Assembly (NCBI GenBank): GCA_025360265.1
Contig: JANYCP010000338.1
Coordinates: 1-10,020, forward strand
DNA: 10,020 nucleotides
Direction: 5' to 3'
Source of the DNA: Gemmatimonadota bacterium
GTDB taxonomy: Bacteria > Gemmatimonadota > Gemmatimonadetes > Gemmatimonadales > GWC2-71-9
Each line of letters starts with the position of its first letter. Within the stretch, counting starts at the first letter, position 1. The position numbers and the translations under genes are program-made. The notes below the pieces were generated by a model. That model did not search any database and was not told where the DNA came from. It was given only the letters and a program-made list of their open reading frames with translations. Of this stretch, positions 1 to 7,800 are shown piece after piece.

Positions 1-429
1 CAGGTTGCGGATCCCTTCCGCATCGCTCATCACCCGCGACACCAGTTGACCGGTCTGCGTTGCATCGAACATCCGGACCGGCAGCCGGATCAGATGCTCC
101 TGCACATCGCGCCGCATTTCCGTGATCGCCTTCTGGGCGGCCACGCCAAGAAGCTGTGAGATCCCGAACGATGTCACAGCCTGAATCAAGACCGCACCGC
201 CGACGACGAGTGCAAGGAGCCCGAGGAGATGGGCATCATGGGCCGGGAGCACCTTGTCGATGACGATCTTGCTTGCCCATGGCAGGACGAGACCAGCCGG
301 GCGATTGAGCAGTATCAGGGCCGTGCCCAGGGCGAGGCGCTTTCGGTGCAGCCAGAGGAGTTCGCGCGCTTCGCGCCACGCAATGTCCTTGGTGACCTTT
401 TTCTTTGGCGTTGCGTTCGGTGACGTCAT
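1..429 (-). CDS. ABC exporter, N-terminal part of transmembrane domain (partial)
   Basis: This is the first 143 codons of an ABC transporter half-exporter; the rest lies beyond position 1. The reading frame is open from the ATG at 429-427 to the window edge. The N-terminus is a charged, cytoplasmic stretch (KKK at residues 9-11, then REARELLWLHRKR). Two hydrophobic segments follow, at about residues 32-52 and 67-93. The next stretch (EMRRDVQEHLIRLP, then FDATQTGQLVSRVMSDAEGI) matches the coupling-helix region of type-1 ABC exporters such as MsbA, whose pattern is R..V..HL..LP..FFD...TG.L.SR...D. In that family the domain is followed by a nucleotide-binding domain and the dimer exports lipids, peptides or drugs; the substrate cannot be told here. 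No good Shine-Dalgarno precedes the ATG, but no other in-frame start fits. It is divergent from the receptor gene at 764. Confidence 0.88.
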   Translation of the reverse strand, partial: MTSPNATPKKKVTKDIAWREARELLWLHRKRLALGTALILLNRPAGLVLPWASKIVIDKVLPAHDAHLLGLLALVVGGAVLIQAVTSFGISQLLGVAAQKAITEMRRDVQEHLIRLPVRMFDATQTGQLVSRVMSDAEGIRNL

Positions 430-468
430 GTCGGGAAAGATAGGTCTCCACTCGCGGCTTCGCCGCTC

Positions 469-498
469 GGTCGACCTGACGTGCTTGGCAGGTCAACC
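469..498. other. Imperfect inverted repeat (hairpin), 10-bp arms
   Basis: The arm GGTCGACCTG (469-478) pairs with CAGGTCAACC (489-498) in 9 of 10 positions around a 10-nt loop. The right arm runs into the first 36-bp repeat unit, whose GTCAACC start at 492 is part of the arm. It lies upstream of both divergent genes, so it is not a terminator for either. It could be an operator-like site or a degenerate edge of the repeat array. Confidence 0.5.
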
Positions 499-680
499 CG
501 AGCGAGCCGCGCCGCGGCGAGTCGAGAGTCAACCTGAGCGAGCCGCGCCGCAGCGAGTCGAGAGTCAACCCGAGCGAGCCGCGCCGCAGCGAGTCGAGCG
601 TCAACCCGAGCGAGCCGCGCAGCGGCGAGTCGAGAGTCAACCCGAGCGAGCCGCGCAGCGGCGAGTCGAGGGTCAACCTT
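492..680. repeat. Tandem array of five 36-bp repeats plus a partial sixth
   Basis: Units start at 492, 528, 564, 600 and 636, and a truncated sixth copy (GTCAACCTT) is at 672-680. Every unit begins GTCAACC and ends GAGTCGAG plus one variable base. The copies differ only at unit positions 8, 22, 25 and 36. Units 1, 4 and 5 contain a 5-bp stem GCCGC/GCGGC with a 3-nt loop, whereas units 2 and 3 carry a G-to-A change that breaks the third pair. Because 36 is a multiple of three and no stop occurs, one frame reads QPERAA followed by RRVE-like residues repeatedly. I regard this as non-coding. Repeats of this GC-rich kind may be dispersed in the genome, but that cannot be seen from one window. Confidence 0.9.
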
Positions 681-717
681 CGCAACCGACGCGGCGTAGC
701 TAACTCCGTGGTGCAGG

Positions 718-735
718 TGGCCCGGACGCGGGCCA
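718..735 (+). other. Perfect 7-bp hairpin in the leader of the first receptor gene
   Basis: TGGCCCG (718-724) pairs perfectly with CGGGCCA (729-735) around a GACG loop. It ends 28 nt before the ATG at 764, so if transcribed it would sit in the 5' leader. No T-run follows, so it does not look like a terminator. Its role, if any, is unknown. Confidence 0.45.
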
Positions 736-763
736 GAATCTCCTTTCGACCCCGGGTAGAAAA

Positions 764-3700
764 ATGTTGCATCGTTCGTCATTGCGAGCCCTCATCGCAT
801 TGTCCGCAGCGTGCATCCTTGGCACTGTCGGCGCCGAGCGCGCCGCCGGCCAGGGTGGCAACGTCGACATCATCTCTGGCACCGTATACGACCAAGCCGG
901 CAAACCGGTTCCCAACGCCGTCATCGAAGGTCTGAGCATCGAGACGGACGTCACCCGGCGCACCACCAGCGACGCCAAAGGTCGCTACACCCTGATCTTC
1001 AACGACGGTGGCGGCCAGTATCGCATCACCGCCCGGGCCATCGGCCACCAGCCGTGGATCCAGAATGTGATGCGCCAGCCAGATGACGACCGGATCTCGC
1101 TCGACATCAAGCTTGGCACGCAGGCCGTCAAGCTCAGCGATATCGTCGCCAACACCAACAATCGCCGTCCCGTGGAAAACGATCGCGCCACCACCGCCGG
1201 CGAATCGTCGACGTTCATTACCGGCGATCAGGCGATGCGCCTGCCGATCGATGCGAGCGACCTCGCCGCATTGGCGGCACTCGCACCGGGGGTCATTCTG
1301 ACCGCTGGCACCGACTCCACGGCGGCGACGTTCCAGTTCGCTGGACAGAGCGCTGAGTCGAACACCTATGTCGTGAACGGGCAGACCACCACGAGTTCGA
1401 CGGTCCCTCAGGACGCGGTGCGCACGACGCGAGTCACCACCAATACCTACGATGTGGCAGCTGGTGGGTTTGCCGGCGGTCGCGTGTCGGTCACGTCGAA
1501 AGGCGGCAGCAACCGGGTATCCGGATCGCTGAGTAGCCAGTATCAGGACCAGAACCTGGCCTTCGGTGGCAACACGGGAAACGCTTTCGGCTCGGGGAAC
1601 ACCAACGAACAGCTCGGCGGTGGATTCGGTGGTCCGCTCAAGCGCGACAAGGTATTCCTCTTCGGTTCGCTCCAGCTCAATCGTCGACTCAATCCGGTTG
1701 CCGCACTCAATCTTGCCGATCCAACGACGATGCTGCGCCTCGGCGTGGCACCTGACTCGGCCAACAAGTTCATCGACAAGGTGAAGTCACTGGGATTGAC
1801 CGACCTCGCCGGGTTCATCGACCCAAACCGGACGCAGGACGGGCTTACGTCGCTCAATCGCTTCGACTGGAACATGGGACAGTCGCACATTGTCACGGTG
1901 AGCAGTTCCCTTGCGCTTAACGACCAGGATCCGACCCGCATTTCGTCGACGCAGCTGCAGCAAGTTGGCGGCAATGTCGTCGGGAACAGCGGAGCGCTGT
2001 CCCTGCAGGTCGCGTCGCGGATGGGACGCTGGGTCAACCAGTTCCGCGGCGGCTTCTCGATCAGCGACCAGAAGTCCGATCCGTTCCTGTTCGCGCCGGT
2101 GGGACGCGTCACCAATCAGTCGACGCTCGACTCGGGACACATCGCCACCACGACGCTGGGATTTGGCGGCAACGCCGGCCTGCCGACCCACAACAACACC
2201 AAGAATCTCGAGATCACCAACGAATTGTCCTGGCTTCCCGGCACGCAAGAACACCGGTTCGCCTTCGGCCTGTACACCTACGGATCGCACTTCAATCAGG
2301 ATGCGACGAACAACCGATTCGGCACCTACACCTACAACTCACTGAACGATTTCATTAACAACGTGCCGTCGCAGTTCACTCGCACGCTGCAGCCGACGAT
2401 TCGTGACGGCGGCGCGTGGAACGAAGCGATCTACCTGAGCGACGCGTGGCGCCCGCGCACGACACGGCCGGGTGCGCGCGGTGGAGCGAACGCGGGCGGT
2501 GGCGGTCGTGGCGGCGGTGGAGGGGGCGGTGGGCGCGGCGGACGCGGCGGCGGTGGTGGCGACATTGGCACTGGCGCCGGTGGCGGCGGCAACAGCAACT
2601 TCCAATTGATCTACGGCGTGCGCCTGGAACACTCGTCGTTCGTTGGTGCGCCGGCGCTGAACGATTCAGTGTTCCATGAGTTCAAGGTGAGGACGGATCA
2701 GTTGCCGAGCGAGTTCTACCTCTCGCCGCGGGTGGGATTCTCGCTGAGCATTCCGCGGCCCGAGCAGCAAGGACAGAGTCAGCGGGGCTTCGTCGCACCG
2801 CTGATCGTGATCCGTGGTGGCGCTGGTATCTTCCGCGGCACCATGCCCGGCACGCTGGCGGGCACTGCGCAGCAGCAATCGGGACTCAGCACAGCGCAGA
2901 CGCAGCTCTTCTGCGTCGGTGGTGCCGTGCCGATCCCCGACTGGAACGACTATGCGCACAACCAGAACGACATTCCGTCGCAATGCGTGGACAATCAGTC
3001 GACGCCGGTGATTACGGCGCGGCCAACAGTGACCACGTACGACCCGAACTATGGCGCACCGAAAACCAAGCGCGCCTCGATCGGCCTCCAACGCAGCATC
3101 ACCACGCGAATCAACCTGAGCGCCGACGCTTCCTACATTCGCGGTGTGGGACAGGCCGCATCACGCGATCTCAACCTTGCCGACTCGGTGGCACGCTTTC
3201 ACATCGCCAACGAAGCGAATCGGCCGTTCTTCGCCGATCCCGCGCAAATCGTCACCACGACCGGCCTGGTGCCGTTCGCGGCGTCGCGGATCAACCCGGC
3301 GTTCGGCAGCGTCACGTCGGTGTTCAGCGCATTGGAGAACGAGACCAAGCAATTTTCGCTCAACCTGTCGGGCACTACGAATAACCAGATTGTGATGTCG
3401 CTGGCGTACACCCTGATGTTCGCTCGCGACCAGGGCGGCTCCGGCGGCGGGGTTGGCGGCGGTGGCAACCAGACTGCGGGTGACCCGAACGTGTACGACT
3501 GGGCTACCTCGAGCAACGAACGGCGCCACAATTTTCAGGTCAGCATGCAGTGGCCCGTGACACCAGCACTCGAAGTTGCCGTAACCGGTGCCATGACGTC
3601 CGGCTCGCACTACACACCGATCGTCTCTGGTGATATCAACGGCGACGGCTCCGGCCGCAACGATCGGGCGTTCATCTTCGATCCGTCAACTACACCGGAC

Positions 3701-4624
3701 ACTGCAGTCGCGAACGGAATGACGCGCCTGCTTGCGTCGACCTCGGGCAATGCTCGGTCGTGCCTCGCGGCGCAGCTCGGATCGATCGCCGCGCGCAACA
3801 CCTGCACTGGGCCGTGGACGCCGCGTCTCGATATCCAGGTCAACTACCGCCCCGATTTATTCGACCGCCGCATGTCGCTCTCGCTGCGCGCACTCAACAC
3901 GCTCGGCGGGCTCGACGAACTGATCAACGGAACCAACAATCTCAAGGGATGGGGCGGCAACGCCCGACCCGACAATACCCTGCTCACGGTCAAGGGGTTC
4001 AACGCACCCACCAACACATTCAAGTACGTCGTGAATGAACGCTTCGGAAACACCAGTTCGAGCGCCACCGCGATCCGGCAGCCGTTCCAGCTGCAACTCC
4101 AAGTGCGATACGCCATCGGGTTCGATCAGCGGACGCTGCAGATCCAGCAAGTGGGTCGCGGCAACATTCAGCCTGCCACCGCCAAGACACTGGTCGATTC
4201 ATTCCTGGTGCGCTTCAACCGACAGAACGCGGCGACCGCGGCGCTCGCCCGCAAGGATTCGCTCGCACTGATCCCGTCACAGATCAAGGCGCTCACTGCG
4301 TTGCGTGATTCGAGTGCCGATTTCATGAAGCCGCAGATCGACACGCTCATCATCAATGTCGACAAGGTGCAGAAGGCGAAGACCGCCGCAGACCTGACCG
4401 CGTTGAACGCTGCGATTCGCACATTCACCGGCGTTGCCGTTCGCGAGCAGACGTCGGTCCATGACGCGGTGCGAAAGATCTTGACCGACGTGCAGTGGTC
4501 GCTCCTGCCCGATTACGTCCAGAACCCGTCCGCCAACCTCACCGGCCCGGCGGCTGGCGCCGGCGGTCGGGGAGGCGGCGCCGCCGGTGGCGCCCGCGGC
4601 GGACGCGGTGGTGGCGGGCAATAA
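764..4624 (+). CDS. TonB-dependent receptor-like outer-membrane protein with carboxypeptidase-regulatory domain (copy 1)
   Basis: This 1286-residue protein is predicted to sit in the outer membrane. Residues 1-29 look like a signal peptide (RSSLR n-region, hydrophobic core, cleavage near AAG|QG). Residues about 34-130 form a carboxypeptidase-regulatory-like beta-sandwich (ISGTVYDQAGKPVPNAVIEG, then a KGRYTL turn). The plug begins near D155 (DQAMRLPID, LAPGV, NTYVVNG, SVTSKGGSN), and a long beta-barrel ends near residue 1120 with the strand FQLQLQVRYAIGF. A Gly/Arg-rich insert occupies residues 570-609 and a smaller Gly-rich loop 891-901. The only mature cysteines are C717/C741 and C1000/C1014, which are plausible loop disulfides. 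DINGDG starts at D957. Residues 1121-1286 extend beyond the barrel, are predicted helical, and end in a Gly/Arg tail. The architecture resembles the Oar-like receptors of myxobacteria and acidobacteria; the substrate is unknown. No TonB box is recognisable. The next gene is its tandem paralog. Confidence 0.9.
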   Translation: MLHRSSLRALIALSAACILGTVGAERAAGQGGNVDIISGTVYDQAGKPVPNAVIEGLSIETDVTRRTTSDAKGRYTLIFNDGGGQYRITARAIGHQPWIQNVMRQPDDDRISLDIKLGTQAVKLSDIVANTNNRRPVENDRATTAGESSTFITGDQAMRLPIDASDLAALAALAPGVILTAGTDSTAATFQFAGQSAESNTYVVNGQTTTSSTVPQDAVRTTRVTTNTYDVAAGGFAGGRVSVTSKGGSNRVSGSLSSQYQDQNLAFGGNTGNAFGSGNTNEQLGGGFGGPLKRDKVFLFGSLQLNRRLNPVAALNLADPTTMLRLGVAPDSANKFIDKVKSLGLTDLAGFIDPNRTQDGLTSLNRFDWNMGQSHIVTVSSSLALNDQDPTRISSTQLQQVGGNVVGNSGALSLQVASRMGRWVNQFRGGFSISDQKSDPFLFAPVGRVTNQSTLDSGHIATTTLGFGGNAGLPTHNNTKNLEITNELSWLPGTQEHRFAFGLYTYGSHFNQDATNNRFGTYTYNSLNDFINNVPSQFTRTLQPTIRDGGAWNEAIYLSDAWRPRTTRPGARGGANAGGGGRGGGGGGGGRGGRGGGGGDIGTGAGGGGNSNFQLIYGVRLEHSSFVGAPALNDSVFHEFKVRTDQLPSEFYLSPRVGFSLSIPRPEQQGQSQRGFVAPLIVIRGGAGIFRGTMPGTLAGTAQQQSGLSTAQTQLFCVGGAVPIPDWNDYAHNQNDIPSQCVDNQSTPVITARPTVTTYDPNYGAPKTKRASIGLQRSITTRINLSADASYIRGVGQAASRDLNLADSVARFHIANEANRPFFADPAQIVTTTGLVPFAASRINPAFGSVTSVFSALENETKQFSLNLSGTTNNQIVMSLAYTLMFARDQGGSGGGVGGGGNQTAGDPNVYDWATSSNERRHNFQVSMQWPVTPALEVAVTGAMTSGSHYTPIVSGDINGDGSGRNDRAFIFDPSTTPDTAVANGMTRLLASTSGNARSCLAAQLGSIAARNTCTGPWTPRLDIQVNYRPDLFDRRMSLSLRALNTLGGLDELINGTNNLKGWGGNARPDNTLLTVKGFNAPTNTFKYVVNERFGNTSSSATAIRQPFQLQLQVRYAIGFDQRTLQIQQVGRGNIQPATAKTLVDSFLVRFNRQNAATAALARKDSLALIPSQIKALTALRDSSADFMKPQIDTLIINVDKVQKAKTAADLTALNAAIRTFTGVAVREQTSVHDAVRKILTDVQWSLLPDYVQNPSANLTGPAAGAGGRGGGAAGGARGGRGGGGQ

Positions 4625-4669
4625 CCGCGTAAGTGTTTGTACCACAACTATTTACATATCTCTCATCCG

Positions 4670-4694
4670 GCTGACGCCCGCTTGGGGCGTTAGC
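4670..4694 (+). terminator. 10-bp hairpin between the two receptor genes (possible weak terminator or leader structure)
   Basis: GCTGACGCCC (4670-4679) pairs with GGGCGTTAGC (4685-4694) with a 5-nt GCTTG loop; nine pairs are Watson-Crick and one is G-U. It begins 45 nt after the first receptor's stop codon. It is followed by GCCGCCTTTAA, which has only three Ts, so a classical intrinsic terminator is not secure. It could instead be part of the leader of the second receptor gene and modulate read-through. The rest of the 4625-4813 gap shows an AT-richer stretch around 4636-4662 but no convincing promoter. Confidence 0.4.
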
Positions 4695-4813
4695 GCCGCC
4701 TTTAATACCCTTCATCCCTCAACTTTTCCCCCACTCACCCCGTACCATGGCCGAGGTGCGACTGGGCGCTCCGGCCGAGGCTCGTACCGCTGACCATGAT
4801 ACCGGGACCCAAC

Positions 4814-7800
4814 ATGCTTGTTCGCTCGTTCGCTCGATTCGCGAGTGCCTTGGCCCTGCTGGTGACAATTGCCGCGTTGGCCGCGCACCCGCTGCACGCG
4901 CAGGGAACCCTCGACATCATCACCGGCAAGGTGACCGACGCATCAGGCAAGCCAGTTGCGGGGGCCGTTGTTGAAGCGTTCAGCATCGAGACCGAAGTGA
5001 CGCGGCGTTCGACGACGAACGACAAGGGCACCTACCAGATCATTTTCCAGGACGGCACTGGCCAGTATCGCATCAGCGTCAAGGCGATCGGCAAGACGCC
5101 GCAGATCTATAACGTGGCGCGACAGAGCGATGACGATCGCATCGTGCTCAACATCAAGCTCGGTGAGAAGCCGGTTCAGCTGAACGACCTCGTCGCGAAT
5201 GCCAATCGGCGCGTGAACGTGGATCAGCTCGACGGCCGCGTCTCGGCCGGCGAACAGTCACGCAATCTCTCCGGCGACCAGGCCTTGCGCCTGCCGATCG
5301 ACGCTGGCGACCTCGCAGCCCTCGCTGCACTTGCACCGGGCGTCATCCTCACGGGTGGCACCGACTCGACCGCCGCGACGTTCTCCGTGGCGGGCCAGAG
5401 CGCCGCGTCGAACACGTATGTCGTGAACGGCGTAACGACCTCGAGCAGCAGCGTACCACAGGATGCGGTGCGTAACACCCGTGTCACCACGAACAACTAC
5501 GACGTGTCGAAGGGCAATTTCTCTGGCGGCATGGTGTCCGTCACCACAAAGGGTGGCAGCAACCGGGTGAGTGGCTCACTCAGCAGCAATTTCCAGAACC
5601 AGAGCCTGGCATTCGGCGGCAACACAGGAAGCACGTTCGGCGCCGGCCAGACCAACGAAGCTTTCGGCGCCGGTTTCGGCGGACCGATCGTTCGCGACAA
5701 GTTCTTCCTCTTCGGCTCGTTCAACGTGAGCCGCCAGATCAATCCGATTCCCTCGCTTGACGCAGCCAAGGGAGATCCGGCCACGCTGTCGCGCCTGGGT
5801 GTCTCGTCGGACTCCGTGAACAAGTTCATCAACATCGTCAATGGACTCGGGCTCACTGATCGCGCCGGCACGATCGCGTCGAACCGGAATACCGATCGCT
5901 TCAGCAGCGTGCTGCGCGCCGACTGGAACGCCGGCCTGATTCACGTGATCACTTTCACCGGCCAGCTGCAGCTGAACGGGACCGACCCGCAGAGCATCGG
6001 CTCAACCTCGCTCTCGCAGGTTGGCGGCAATAACACCGGCAACGCTGCGAGCGCCGGCCTGCGCGTTTCGTCGCGCTTCGATAACGGCATGATCAACTCG
6101 TTTGTTGGTGGCTATTCGTGGAACGACACCAAGCAGACGCCGTTCCTCTTCACGCCAGTTGGCCGCGTCACTAACTACTCGCCAGACTCCCTGGGTGGTG
6201 TGTCGCAGACGACGTTCGGCTTTGGCGGCAACAGCGGCATGCCGCGCGACAACATTACCAAGGCACTTGAATTCACCAACGAACTTTCCATGCTGACCGG
6301 CGGCGGCGTGCATCGCTACGCCCTCGGGCTGTATGGCAATAAGTCGGATTTCTCGCAGGACCAGACCGGCAATCGCTACGGCACCTTCACCTACGCGACA
6401 CTGAGCGACTTCCAGAACAACCTGCCGTCATCGTTTACCCGGACGCTCCAGCCGAGCGTGCGGGCGGGCGGCGTGGCGAATGAAGCCGTGTACCTGAGCG
6501 ACGCCTGGCGCCCACGCACCAGCAACAACAACCAGAACAACGGTGGCCAGGGCGGTGGATTTGGCGGCGGCGGCGGTCGTGGTGGCGCGGGCGGCGATCA
6601 GCAGGGTGGTGGCGGTCGCGGAGGCCCCGGCGGCAACGGCGGCGGCAATCTGCAGCTCAACTATGGTATCCGTTTCGAGCACTCGGCCTACACCGGCGCG
6701 CCGCTCCGCAATGATTCCGTGTACAACGAATTCAAGGATGTGAACAACAACCCGCTCGACACACATGTCTTGCCGAGCGAGTTCTATATCTCGCCGCGCA
6801 TCGGGTTCTCGTACTCGATCGCCGCGCCGGAACAGCAGGGCCAGGCGCAGCGCGGATTTGCACCGCCGCTGCTGACGCTTCGCGGTGGGTTCGGTGTGTT
6901 CCGCGGCACGATGCCAGCGACGCTGCCGGGTACGGCGCAGGCGCAGTCGGGCCTTATTGGTGCGCAGACGCAGCTCTATTGCACCGGCGGTGCCGTGCCG
7001 ACACCGAACTGGCAGGGTTATCTGGCGGACACGCTAAGCATCCCGAGCGAGTGCCGCGACAACCAGTCGACACCGGTGATCACTGGCAAGCCGAACATCA
7101 CGACGTATGACGCGAACTATGGCGCCGCAAAAACCCAGCGCGTGTCGTTCGGCCTCACCCGCCGGATTACGCAGCGGGTCCAGTTCACCGTGGATGCCTC
7201 GTACGTGCATGGTATCGGGCAGTCGGCTTCCCGCGACTACAACCTGAACGAGACCGCCAAGTTCAATATCGGTAACGAAGCGAACCGTCCGTACTTCGCT
7301 GATCCGGCGCAGATCTTCGCTACCACCGGTCAGGTGCCCCTCTCGGCATCGCGCAAGGATGTCAACTTCGGGTCGGTGACGCAGGTGTTCAGCGGCTTGG
7401 AGAACAAGACGAAGCAAATCACCTTCTCCGTGTCAGGCACGACCACGAAGCAGATCTCCCTTTCGCTGAACTACACGTTGATGAGTGCGCAGGATCAGGG
7501 TGGTTCAGGCGGCGGGTTTGGTGGCGGTGGTGGCGGCAACGTCACGGCCGGCGATCCAAATCTCTATGAGTGGGCGACGTCGAGCGCGCAGCGCAGGCAC
7601 AACTTCCAGTTCCAGGTGTCATGGCCGATCACGCCGACCTTCGAACTGAGCACCAACATCGGCCTCACGTCCGGTCAGCCGTACACCCCGGTTGTGCAGG
7701 GCGACATCAACGGCGACGGCTCAAGCCGCAACGACCGCGCTTTCGTCTTCAATCCGGCGACCGTCGCGGATACCGCGGTGGCCAACGGCATGAACGCACT

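Larger units (their letters stand above)
430..763. other. Divergent intergenic region
   Basis: This 334-bp gap separates the divergent ABC-exporter and receptor genes, so both promoters should lie here. I cannot point to a convincing -35/-10 pair on either strand. What can be seen is a hairpin at 469-498, a five-copy 36-bp tandem array from 492, and a short perfect hairpin at 718-735 just before the receptor start. Several frames stay open across the array, but only because the repeat length is a multiple of three and contains no stop codon. I see no credible protein in it. Confidence 0.7.

Noticed and set aside
492..680. CRISPR array
   Set aside because: The 36-bp units are directly contiguous with no spacers, and no cas genes are near.
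254..703. Open frame of 149 codons on the plus strand rich in QPERAA/RRVE repeats
   Set aside because: Its first half is antisense to the ABC exporter coding region and its second half is the 36-bp tandem array. It is open only because the unit is a multiple of three without stops.
426..782. Minus-strand frame of 118 codons whose TGA overlaps the ABC exporter ATG (ATGA), suggesting translational coupling
   Set aside because: More than half of it is the repeat array, it starts inside the receptor gene, and it has no recognisable domain. The ATGA overlap is probably chance.
803..817. Possible lipobox (SAAC) in the first receptor's signal peptide
   Set aside because: The cysteine lies inside the hydrophobic core, the -3 residue is Ser, and copy 2 has no cysteine there. 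A cleavage near AAG|QG fits better.
2339..2632. Ala-rich and Arg-rich frames opposite the Gly-rich insert
   Set aside because: These are complements of Gly codon runs in a gene whose plus-strand frame is continuous and domain-supported.
4747..4974. Short frame beginning at an ATG in the receptor-receptor gap
   Set aside because: It runs out of frame into the second receptor's signal peptide and domain, and its His/Arg-rich translation is typical of a GC-rich shadow frame.
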